From Ignavibacterium sp. (lineage in GTDB: Bacteria > Zixibacteria > MSB-5A5 > GN15 > PGXB01): a stretch of 43,649 nt of DNA. The translations under genes were made by a program, and so were the position numbers. The notes below the pieces were generated by a model, which had not been told where the DNA came from, ran no database searches, and saw nothing but the letters and a program-made list of their open reading frames with translations. The stretch is taken from assembly GCA_020724775.1 (NCBI GenBank), contig DYGG01000019.1, positions 1-43,649 on the forward strand. Reading direction: 5' to 3'. The stretch's first letter is position 1. Each line of letters begins with the position of its first letter. Of the stretch, positions 32,293 through 40,306 are shown in pieces.

Positions 32293-32660
32293 GGGCGAAC
32301 CTCCAGGTACGGTTTGATTCGCTCGTAAAGTTTGAATCCTATGCCGTGGACCTTCATTACCTCCTCAGGGGAATTGAAAGGTCCGGCGGAATCGCGAAAG
32401 GCGACAATCCGTTCCGCCAGAACCGCTCCAATTCCGGGCAGAAGTTCCATGGAATCGGCCGGGGAATGATTGAGGTCAACCCGAATGAGCGGCGCATAGC
32501 GGGTATCGGCGTCACCGACGGAAACAGAGAGCCGAAAGGAATCAGGCGAGGTGACGCTCAGGCTTTTTACGAGGTTCACAATAGAAGTGAAGAGCAATAT
32601 ACCGCTCAACATCAGTAGAAATACCAGTTGCTTCGATGTAAACTCAAAAAAGCGATTCAT
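32286..32660 (-). CDS. ComEA-like helix-hairpin-helix DNA-binding protein
   Basis: A 124-residue protein with one N-terminal membrane anchor (~10-32, KQLVFLLMLSGILLFTSIVNLV). The C-terminal double helix-hairpin-helix domain (~58-118) shows VDLNHSPADSMELLPGIGAVLAE followed by FNSPEEVMKVHGIG. This matches the ComEA C-terminal domain, which binds incoming DNA outside the inner membrane during natural transformation. It has the same orientation as the PilM-like gene and overlaps it by 7 bases. Similar small HhH proteins also occur without competence genes, so DNA uptake is not proven. Confidence 0.85.
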   Translation of the reverse strand: MNRFFEFTSKQLVFLLMLSGILLFTSIVNLVKSLSVTSPDSFRLSVSVGDADTRYAPLIRVDLNHSPADSMELLPGIGAVLAERIVAFRDSAGPFNSPEEVMKVHGIGFKLYERIKPYLEVRPW

Positions 32661-32718
32661 ATTACAGTCAGATTTTGTCGCACGGTTTTAAAGATACACT
32701 TGAGCGGCAAAAAAGCAA

Positions 32719-34251
32719 TTATTTGTCTATGGAATAATCTCCGATTCTCCGATAAACCCAGGCTTCATTAGTATGATTATGGCGCGGGTTCAGAAAGTGC
32801 AGGAGCATATCGACCAGCGACGGCGGCGCATGATATACCGGCGTCATCTCTCCAAAGTAGGTTGAGAGGCGCTGACGATGCATCTCCTGGGCAGTATCGC
32901 TGAAGACGACAATATAATTGACGGAATCGAACCAGTTGACTCTTTCCGCGGCGGTATCCAACGTTTCCCAGCGGTCGAGAAGAATCGGCATAGCGGTGTT
33001 AATCCCGGCGTAACTGTAGGGGGCAAGAAGTTTCCGTTCCGTGCGGTCAACCAGATAAAGGCGGACATCACTCTGTTTCGAAAGATAGACCATCGAATCG
33101 ACCGTCCCGCGATGCGCATAATTGAAAGTGAATATGGGAAGAAACAGGATATTCAGCGCCAGCGCCGCAACAGCCGACCCTTTGAGGAATTTCCGGTGCC
33201 CGGCAGAAAGTTTCCCCGATGAGAGCCATTCATGGAGACCGACTATACCGAGAATCACGAGAAGAGGAAAAATCGGCACCATAAAGCGCTCTTCCTTGTG
33301 GGTAATAATACTATGCACGATGAAGAAGCATGCCGCCGCGGTGAAGGCGACCAGATGCTTATTCAGTGTCGTGCGGTTGAATATGGAGCCAACAAAATAG
33401 AAAGAGAACGGGGGAATCAGAATTCCCAGAATCAGAACCGCAAAAATCCAGAACGGTTGCGGCAGGGGAGGCGGACCGGAGGGAAATAGAAATCGTTCCA
33501 TGATATTGAGCGAAGAGCGCCCGAAACTTCCCAGAAATTGAATATCGAGACTGCCGCTGAAGAGCACTACCAGCAACCCCCCGGCGGCAAAATAAAGAGC
33601 CGGACGAACTTGGCGCGCCTGATACCGGAGGACAAATGGAATCGGCAGCACCGCCAATCCGGTATTGAAACGAATCATCCAGGAAAGTCCGCCCAGGATT
33701 CCGGCCAGCATCAGAAGGCGATTGTCCCTGGAATGGAAGCCCTTGTATGCGAGATAAACCGAGGGAACCAGCAGGTCGGCGGAGACCTGCTCAATCAGAT
33801 TCCGCACGGCCAGGTACGGCATGAGAAAATGTCCCGCCAGAATTAGTCCGCCGGCAAGAGCGGCATGACGGCTCTGCGTGGAATCGGCGATATATTTCAT
33901 TCCGAAATAGACCGTCAGGAGCGACAAGAGGGCGTGAATCAGCCGGATGAAGTACATCATGGCATCAAGACCGGTGATACCGATCCAGAACTGCAGTTTC
34001 ATCAGGGCAAAAAGAAACAGGACATAAAGCGGAGAGCGTCCTATGTTATCGGGCGCGACCCGTTCCCAGCGGAGGGTGCCGTCATCGTTAAGCAACCCCT
34101 TTTGAATTCCGTCATAGGCAATCTGCACGGTTTCAAAGTGGTCATCGGAGGCCATGTAACCGCGGGAGAATATGACGGCGGGAAGCCGCAGTATTAGAGC
34201 AACAAGCAGACAGAGAAGCAGCGGATGAAAACGGTCGAGCCAGTCCCTCAT
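32719..34251 (-). CDS. Membrane glycosyltransferase, GT-C fold (PMT/ArnT-like)
   Basis: A 510-residue protein with about ten hydrophobic helices and a C-terminal soluble tail (~400-510). The first loop carries the acidic motif YMASDDHFETVQIAYDG (~32-48), in the position of the catalytic Asp/Glu of GT-C enzymes such as PMT and ArnT, which use polyprenyl-phosphate sugars. Acceptors could be proteins, lipids or glycans. It begins 6 bases after the EamA transporter gene ends. ALG-type mannosyltransferases (GT22) are the alternative; I cannot separate them. Confidence 0.75.
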   Translation of the reverse strand: MRDWLDRFHPLLLCLLVALILRLPAVIFSRGYMASDDHFETVQIAYDGIQKGLLNDDGTLRWERVAPDNIGRSPLYVLFLFALMKLQFWIGITGLDAMMYFIRLIHALLSLLTVYFGMKYIADSTQSRHAALAGGLILAGHFLMPYLAVRNLIEQVSADLLVPSVYLAYKGFHSRDNRLLMLAGILGGLSWMIRFNTGLAVLPIPFVLRYQARQVRPALYFAAGGLLVVLFSGSLDIQFLGSFGRSSLNIMERFLFPSGPPPLPQPFWIFAVLILGILIPPFSFYFVGSIFNRTTLNKHLVAFTAAACFFIVHSIITHKEERFMVPIFPLLVILGIVGLHEWLSSGKLSAGHRKFLKGSAVAALALNILFLPIFTFNYAHRGTVDSMVYLSKQSDVRLYLVDRTERKLLAPYSYAGINTAMPILLDRWETLDTAAERVNWFDSVNYIVVFSDTAQEMHRQRLSTYFGEMTPVYHAPPSLVDMLLHFLNPRHNHTNEAWVYRRIGDYSIDK

Positions 34252-34257
34252 GAGCGA

Positions 34258-35112
34258 CTATCTCCTGACCACCAGCATGACACCGAATAGAACCAGTATC
34301 GCCCCCAGCGCGGCGCTGACCGTGAATCTCTCGGATAGGACTATGTACCCCAGTATGACGGCAATTACGGGAGTGATATAAGTGATTTGCGAGACTTTGA
34401 TAGCCTGAATTTTCTTTAGCAGGTAGTAGTATCCCAGAAAGGCTATAACGGTGCCAAAGACCACCAGGTAAGAAAGAGCGCCAACCGACCGGGCGGTGAC
34501 CTTAAAGTCGGAAAGAGGCTCCGACAGGACCGCCAAAAGAATAATGATGACCGCCCCCAGCGACATCTGAACGGCCGACATCACAAAGATATCTTCCTCC
34601 TGCAGGCGAGAGCGGATATAGACGGTGCCGTAAGCCGAGGCCACGGCGCCGAAGGCGGCAAGGACGGTGCCGAGGAATACGAATCGCGAGGTTGCCAGTG
34701 AATCGTAGAAAACGACGACAATTCCAAGAAATCCGACGGCCAGACCGAACCAGCCACGGGACGACAACTTCTCTTCCTGGAGCATGAAGATGGAAAAGAT
34801 GGCGATGAGAAAAGGAAAACTGGCGAAGATAACTGCTGTCAGTGACGAGGAAATATGAACTTCTGCCGCATATACCAGCGAGTAACTCAAACCGTACATG
34901 AAAATTCCGGGGAAGGCGATTTTCCAGAGACGCTTTAGGTCAGCAGGATAGGTGACATTGCGGATGCGATTTATGACAAGGATAATGAGGGCGGCAATTA
35001 CAAAACGGAACCCGGCCGACCAGAGCGGCGGTGAATCCTGCAAGCCGATTTTTATAGCCAGCCATGTCGAACCCCAGATAAGACAGAGCAGACTGAATAT
35101 GAAATAGGTCAT
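34258..35112 (-). CDS. EamA/DMT-family transporter
   Basis: About 284 residues with ten hydrophobic segments in two EamA repeats. The N-terminus MTYFIFSLLCLIWGSTWLAI carries the WGSTW motif typical of the family. FMLQEEKLSSRGWFGLA closes repeat one and YIVLSERFTVSAALGAIL closes repeat two. The ATG at 35112 is chosen over an open frame reaching 35271 because the extra 53 residues are not hydrophobic and include pieces of the upstream terminator. It is the head of the tightly packed series running to clpC. A TTGACA (35151-35146) with TTTATT (35128-35123) at 17 bases would start transcription about 4 bases before the ATG, so a near-leaderless mRNA is possible. Confidence 0.85.
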   Translation of the reverse strand: MTYFIFSLLCLIWGSTWLAIKIGLQDSPPLWSAGFRFVIAALIILVINRIRNVTYPADLKRLWKIAFPGIFMYGLSYSLVYAAEVHISSSLTAVIFASFPFLIAIFSIFMLQEEKLSSRGWFGLAVGFLGIVVVFYDSLATSRFVFLGTVLAAFGAVASAYGTVYIRSRLQEEDIFVMSAVQMSLGAVIIILLAVLSEPLSDFKVTARSVGALSYLVVFGTVIAFLGYYYLLKKIQAIKVSQITYITPVIAVILGYIVLSERFTVSAALGAILVLFGVMLVVRR

Positions 35113-35122
35113 AATGAGCGGG

Positions 35123-35151
35123 AATAAATCGTTTTGTGACCGGCTTGTCAA
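35123..35151 (-). promoter_or_regulatory. Candidate promoter for the EamA-to-clpC series
   Basis: A perfect -35 TTGACA (35151-35146) and a 4-of-6 -10 TTTATT (35128-35123) are 17 bases apart. Transcription would start about 35116, almost at the ATG at 35112, and no ribosome site is present there. Confidence 0.4.
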
Positions 35152-35247
35152 TCGGATTACGACTGACGCTTGGTGGGAGTTATATAATAGTGAAGTTCTC
35201 CAATTGAAGATTATATTTTGGCCAGCCCGGGGAACCAAAAAGAAAAT

Positions 35248-35280
35248 CCCCCCCGAATTACAATTGTTCACCCACGGGGG
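35248..35280 (-). terminator. Terminator of the DUF2723 gene
   Basis: A 6-bp GC stem (35250-35255 with 35275-35280) with internal weak pairing is followed on the minus strand by GATTTTCTTTTT. It lies about 23 bases past the stop at 35303. Confidence 0.6.
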
Positions 35281-35302
35281 AAAAAATCTATGACCGACAG
35301 AG

Positions 35303-38017
35303 TTATGGCTGTTGTCGCAGCAACTCCGACTGTCCCATGATTTGCTGTACCAAAGGGTCGTTGCGGTTCATTTTGTACTCGGCGTGCATCTGGGTAGCGC
35401 GCAGAATATCGCTGGTGCGCCGGGTCTCAAATAGTACCTGCATCAATTTCCGGTACGCATATGAACTATTGGGATTGGCGTTGAAGGACTGCCAGAGCAA
35501 TGCCAGACCGCCGTCAGTATCCCCACGGTAGTATTTAGCCAGGCCCAGGTCCTGCATATAGAAAAGACTGGTGGGATTGTGGCGATAGAGGATTTCAAGA
35601 TTGCTCTCCATGCTTGCCATGACCGAATCTGCCTTTGTCGTGTCGCCGTCCTTGCGGTAAAAATCGGAAAGCGACATATAAGCCTGGAAAAATTCCGGGT
35701 ATTTTTCGATTATGAAATGAAGAATTTCGTTGGCTCGGGCGTTCTGCCCGGTGCGACGGAAATCATCGGCGAGACGAAGGGCATTGAAACCAATGGAGAG
35801 CATGACGCCTGATTCGTTTTCGTCACGATAAATAGTCGGGTCGTTCAAGCCATCATACCGGTAAACCTTGGTGTAGAGTTCGTAACCTCTTTCGGTATTT
35901 ATCTTTTTTTCCGGCGGTGAGGATGCCAGTTCAGAAATGACACCGGTAGTTACGGCCAGGTCACGCAGGCGCAGCGGTGATTCGGCGTATGGCTCCGAGG
36001 TGAAACAGACCGGATATTTCCAGTTGTTGGTCAAGACCACTTCATCCACCATCATATCCTGCAGTTTGACAATTCTCCCCTCAAACGGCATTGGCACCAG
36101 GTAGGTACGTCTCTTGCGAGCGCGGTCGAAAAAGGACTCTTTTGGCCTCTGCAACTCCCGACCCTCAAAGGTAAAAGGATGCCAAATGATTTGGTCTTCG
36201 GTCAAAGAAATCGGGACACCGTATTGACTTTTCATCTGCCAGACATACCAGTCGGTATTAAAAAGCGAGAGATTGACGACCCGAACGTCCTTGCGCACTT
36301 CATAGACTTCCTGCAGGCACCAGAGGGGGAAGGTATCGTTGTCGCCGGAGGTGAATAGGATGGCGTCCGGCTTACAACTCTGGAGGATATTATAAGCGTA
36401 GATATAGGGGTAATAGTTGCGGGAGCGGTCGCTGCTGAAATAGTTGTCGGACAGCGCCAGTGACGGGAGAAAGACCAGAAGCGAGGCGGCCATCATTGCC
36501 GGTTTTTGCAGTGAGGCGAATTTTTCTTCGGACTTCTTGCGAATAAACTCCATTATCGCGGCGGCACCCAGTCCGAGTGCCATTCCAAAGAAGATAAAAG
36601 CCGGGGTGAAGAAATAGTCTCGGTTGCGGACTTCCAGATAGGCGTCACCGGTGACTTCATTATACTTGGTGCCGTCGGCAAAATTCATATATAAGACCAG
36701 CCCCACCGTAGCAAGGAGAAGCAAGGTCAGAAAAGGCAGACCGATTTCCAGTTTTCGTCGAACGGTAAGACCCACACCATATAAGCCGATCAGAAACAGA
36801 ATTAAGAAGATTTTGGGATTGGCATACTGCTCTTCAAAATAACTCCAGAAACCCATATTGGCGTGGTGCCCGAACTGGTTCTCCCAGGTTCCCCGGCGCT
36901 GAAACATCCGTTCAACCATTGAAGTCTGGCCGTACTGTTTTCGGTCTAAGTAATTGACAAAGGTGGCGAAATCGCGGGAGGGGTTGTTTTCGTTGATGCG
37001 GGGCTGCTGCGCCGAGCGAACAGGTATGAAGAGATGAAAGGAGAAGCCCATGACCGCCAGAAGCAGAACCACCAGAGCGGTTTTCCAATCGGATTCGCGG
37101 GCGAGAAAAGCCAGAAGAAGGACTACCAAGGCGCCGCCGATAATTCCGGCGAGGAACCAGTAAAATCCGACCATAATCATGGAAAAGGCGCCGATACCAA
37201 TCAGGACGGGCCAATTGATATGGTTATAGACGAAGAAGGCGGTGGCCAGAAGGATCAACACAGACAGAGCCAAAAACGCCTGGTATCCGCCGCTGCGATT
37301 GGAAAGCATGATGATGGCGAGAAGTTCCGCGGCGAAGAAGGCGCAGATAGCCACCCAGGCTCGCGGGGGAGCGTCTTTACGCAATATGAAAAAGATTGCC
37401 GCGACCGGAAGAATCAGGAAAGTGGTTAAATGAATTGCCACCCCAAGCATCGCCAGGTAACAGACAAGAATGATAATACGTTCAGCCCGGGGAGTTCCCC
37501 GGCTCTCAAAAAATACAAGCATTAACCAGAAAATCATCAGGGTCAACATCATCGATAAGCCGTAAACTTCCGCTTCCACCGAATTGGACCAGTTGGTTGC
37601 CGAGAAGGCGAGGAAGAAGGCTCCCACTATGCCGCCAATATATGTGATGACTCTTTTCCAGCCGATGATTTCATCCCCGTTGTACCAGTATCTGATAACC
37701 CGCACCAGGGAGAGATATCCGAACATGGCCGTGAATGCAGATGCGATTACAGAGAGCATATTGACCCGGAAGCAGATGTCGGAAGCAATCGGCAGGGTGG
37801 AGAAGAAGCGCCCCAGCACGACAAAAAGAGGCGAGCCCGGCGGGTGGGGAATACCGAGGATATAGGCGCTGGCGATGAATTCGCCGCAATCCCAGAATGA
37901 CAAGGTGGGGGCAACGGTCATTCGGTAAATTATGAAGGTGAAAAAGAGAACGAAAGCGGCAAGGAAGGCATTAATTCTGTCGAATTTATCTTTGGCAAAG
38001 GGCGTAAATAGGTCCAA
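35303..38017 (-). CDS. DUF2723-family membrane protein (GT-C-like), with C-terminal TPR region
   Basis: A 904-residue protein. The first ~530 residues hold about twelve helices and the family signature WDCGEFIASAYILGIPHPPG (~42-61). The acidic residues in that first loop resemble the catalytic loop of GT-C glycosyltransferases, and the family has been linked to protein O-glycosylation in Bacteroidetes-type bacteria. A soluble domain follows (~545-740), then TPR-like helices (~770-890, ARANEILHFIIEKYPEFFQAY). The start is TTG at 38017 with AGGAGG four bases upstream; no ATG fits better. It ends in its own terminator, ahead of the EamA/GT genes. Confidence 0.85.
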   Translation of the reverse strand: MDLFTPFAKDKFDRINAFLAAFVLFFTFIIYRMTVAPTLSFWDCGEFIASAYILGIPHPPGSPLFVVLGRFFSTLPIASDICFRVNMLSVIASAFTAMFGYLSLVRVIRYWYNGDEIIGWKRVITYIGGIVGAFFLAFSATNWSNSVEAEVYGLSMMLTLMIFWLMLVFFESRGTPRAERIIILVCYLAMLGVAIHLTTFLILPVAAIFFILRKDAPPRAWVAICAFFAAELLAIIMLSNRSGGYQAFLALSVLILLATAFFVYNHINWPVLIGIGAFSMIMVGFYWFLAGIIGGALVVLLLAFLARESDWKTALVVLLLAVMGFSFHLFIPVRSAQQPRINENNPSRDFATFVNYLDRKQYGQTSMVERMFQRRGTWENQFGHHANMGFWSYFEEQYANPKIFLILFLIGLYGVGLTVRRKLEIGLPFLTLLLLATVGLVLYMNFADGTKYNEVTGDAYLEVRNRDYFFTPAFIFFGMALGLGAAAIMEFIRKKSEEKFASLQKPAMMAASLLVFLPSLALSDNYFSSDRSRNYYPYIYAYNILQSCKPDAILFTSGDNDTFPLWCLQEVYEVRKDVRVVNLSLFNTDWYVWQMKSQYGVPISLTEDQIIWHPFTFEGRELQRPKESFFDRARKRRTYLVPMPFEGRIVKLQDMMVDEVVLTNNWKYPVCFTSEPYAESPLRLRDLAVTTGVISELASSPPEKKINTERGYELYTKVYRYDGLNDPTIYRDENESGVMLSIGFNALRLADDFRRTGQNARANEILHFIIEKYPEFFQAYMSLSDFYRKDGDTTKADSVMASMESNLEILYRHNPTSLFYMQDLGLAKYYRGDTDGGLALLWQSFNANPNSSYAYRKLMQVLFETRRTSDILRATQMHAEYKMNRNDPLVQQIMGQSELLRQQP

Positions 38018-38120
38018 GATTCCTCCTAAAGATTAGTTGCCACGCATCCGATAATCATACAAGGATTTAATCATGGCAAATCCCGGCAAATTTGGCACAA
38101 ATATAAGCAGAATAGGACAA

Positions 38121-38149
38121 TTAACAACAAAAATCTAATCGATTATACA
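38121..38149 (+). promoter_or_regulatory. Promoter of the 83-residue membrane-protein gene
   Basis: TTAACA (38121-38126) and TATACA (38144-38149) are 17 bases apart (5 of 6 and 4 of 6 matches). The leader would be about 14 bases and would hold the GGAGG site at 38161. Confidence 0.55.
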
Positions 38150-38169
38150 CGAGGCATGCTGGAGGTTTC

Positions 38170-38421
38170 ATGTTTATTTGGTGCACAATACTTTTTCTTC
38201 TGGGAATAGCCGCTTTCCTCGATTCGCTTTTCAACTACGGCGAAATATTCCGTCAGATAAATTCGGTCTGCTTTATGTTAATATCGCTGGCGCTTCTGGT
38301 TCGCACTACGACCAAGATGAAAGCCAGAAAACTGGAAAAGTATGAGCAGCGGATTGAAGGACTGGAATTGGAACTGCGTTCTCTGAAGAGCGAAAGCGCC
38401 AAGATACCATCCGAGTTCTGA
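38170..38421 (+). CDS. Small membrane protein with C-terminal coiled coil
   Basis: An 83-residue protein with two hydrophobic helices (~1-18 and ~30-44) and a charged C-terminal helix with heptad pattern (KLEKYEQRIEGLELELRSLKSE, ~55-76). GGAGGTTTC precedes the ATG and a good promoter lies just upstream, so this is a real small gene. It is the only + strand gene between two minus-strand genes and ends six bases before the 3' end of the TPR gene. I do not recognise a family. The layout resembles small phage-shock or envelope-stress proteins, but no specific match can be claimed. Confidence 0.7.
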   Translation: MFIWCTILFLLGIAAFLDSLFNYGEIFRQINSVCFMLISLALLVRTTTKMKARKLEKYEQRIEGLELELRSLKSESAKIPSEF

Positions 38422-38427
38422 GAGGAA

Positions 38428-40302
38428 TTATCCTGGGACGCGATAACCTTCCAGAATCTGCAGTTTCTCCCGTACTTCGCCGGTGAACGGATAAGAACTA
38501 TATTTCTCCAGAATCAGGCGATATAATTCCGCCGCCTCACCGCGTCGCTCTGTTTGGTCGAAGAAGATATCCCCTTTGAGTTTGAGACAGTAGGGATAGA
38601 AATAATTATCGGCATAGAATTTCTCGATTTCATCAATTACTCCCAGCGCTTCCTCGGGGCGTTTTTGGTCGATATAGAAGGACGCCAGACGGTAAGCGGT
38701 TAAGCCGAACATGGAGGAGTTACCCGCAGCCAGAATTGCCTTATACCTGCTTTCAACCGAGTCCGGCATCAAGCGGGCGTCAAAGTACTGGGCTTGCGAA
38801 TAAAGGTCGAGCAGTTCGGGGCTGGCCATGACCGCTTCACTGATTATCAGAGTATTGATAATAGCATCGTTGAAATAAAAACCGCGCGGATAATCTGCCA
38901 TCAGTTTCCGGAAGGCGATATCGGCGTTTTCATATTCTCTGTTATAGAATTGTATCATCGCCAGAGAGTAATCAATATATTCACGACTCTCGATGTTCAG
39001 ATTATAATTCTTCAGGCTGTTGAAGATGAGAGCGGCCGAATCAAGCGTTCCCTGGACGACCGCCAGTTTGGCTAATTCCATCCGCCCTGTCGCAAGATAA
39101 GGAAAAATCTGATACTGAGTGAGCAGGGTATCATAGAGTTGACGGGCTCTGGTGTAATCGAGAAGGTTATATCGGTATATGTTAGCAGTTTTCAGAAAGG
39201 CTTCGGCGCGGTCGCGCGGCTGAGGATAATCTTCAATTATGAATTGATACTGCGCCAGCGCCTCGGGAAAACGTCCCAGTTCGGCAAGGGCTTCGGCATA
39301 ATAGAATTTATACTCAGAAAAACCGCCTTCCGGCACCGCGCGATGGACCAAATCGGGTGGGCGGAATTTTTTCTCCATATACTCGGCCATTTTCACGGTC
39401 TGCTCGTGGAGTTTCCGCTCCCGGCACTGGCGAAGAAAGAGAAAAAGTTCCTGTCCCGTTCCGCCGTTTAGAGAATCGAGACGAATGCTGATATTGAAGG
39501 CGTCGGCAAACTGCCCGCTTTTCACGTAGGCTTCCTCCAGCATCTTGAGAGAAAAGCGGTCATCGGGGACACTGTCGAGTATCGCTTTCAGCGCCCGGAT
39601 GACTTCCCCCGGCGCCCCCTGAAAACGAATTAACATCGCTACGCGACGTTCAATCTCCGGTCTCAACAGAGTATCCCCCTGTGCCCCGCGAAAGTATTCT
39701 TTGACAGCCCCGAAATATTCTCCCCGCGTTTCCAGAATACTCGCCATCTCTATCGCAAAGAGTTTATCGTTGCCGAACTGACGGCGCGCGACTTCGATTA
39801 ATTCTCGGGCCTTCTCATTGCGCCCGTAATTAATCAACATTCTTGTGATAGAATTGAAGATGTCCCGATTGGCGGAGAATTTTTCTACAATCCGGTCGGC
39901 TTGAAGATTTGACAACGAATCATTGCCAATTTTCAGATAGACTTCTAAGAGAAGATAATGCGAGCGGTAATCATCCGGCATCTGTTCCAGTTGACGCTGA
40001 AGAAACAGTTCGGCTTTCTCATAGGCTTTGAGTTCAATATAACAGGTCAGCAGAAGGTCGGTGACCAATCGGTCATGGGGGTATTCAAGATAAAGCGATT
40101 CCAGCATGCCGACGGCGCTGATATATGCCCCTTGCGCCATCAACTGACGGGCGATTGTCAATCGTCCGCCGGTGCGGTCATCAGGTTGAACCTGATTCTG
40201 CCCCGGCATGGGGGGAGCCGGCTCGAGGATGGTGGGCTGAATCGACTGAGCCGATAATGCCCCGGCGGTGAGAAATACCAGAGTTAGAGCCCGGAAAATC
40301 AT
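38428..40302 (-). CDS. Secreted tetratricopeptide-repeat protein
   Basis: About 624 residues with a signal peptide (MIFRALTLVFLTAGALSAQ, cleavage near residue 19). It is almost entirely helical, with many TPR-like units (for example RLTIARQLMAQGAYISAVGMLESLYLEYP, ALAELGRFPEALAQYQFIIEDYPQ and the last unit near 590). This suggests a periplasmic scaffold. I use the ATG at 40302; a TTG at 40314 is in frame. Its start lies 4 bases after the DUF4175 stop (or overlaps it with TTG), so the two are co-expressed. YfiO/BamD-like TPR proteins are similar in outline but much shorter. No specific function is assignable. Confidence 0.8.
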   Translation of the reverse strand: MIFRALTLVFLTAGALSAQSIQPTILEPAPPMPGQNQVQPDDRTGGRLTIARQLMAQGAYISAVGMLESLYLEYPHDRLVTDLLLTCYIELKAYEKAELFLQRQLEQMPDDYRSHYLLLEVYLKIGNDSLSNLQADRIVEKFSANRDIFNSITRMLINYGRNEKARELIEVARRQFGNDKLFAIEMASILETRGEYFGAVKEYFRGAQGDTLLRPEIERRVAMLIRFQGAPGEVIRALKAILDSVPDDRFSLKMLEEAYVKSGQFADAFNISIRLDSLNGGTGQELFLFLRQCRERKLHEQTVKMAEYMEKKFRPPDLVHRAVPEGGFSEYKFYYAEALAELGRFPEALAQYQFIIEDYPQPRDRAEAFLKTANIYRYNLLDYTRARQLYDTLLTQYQIFPYLATGRMELAKLAVVQGTLDSAALIFNSLKNYNLNIESREYIDYSLAMIQFYNREYENADIAFRKLMADYPRGFYFNDAIINTLIISEAVMASPELLDLYSQAQYFDARLMPDSVESRYKAILAAGNSSMFGLTAYRLASFYIDQKRPEEALGVIDEIEKFYADNYFYPYCLKLKGDIFFDQTERRGEAAELYRLILEKYSSYPFTGEVREKLQILEGYRVPG

Positions 40303-40306
40303 ACCA

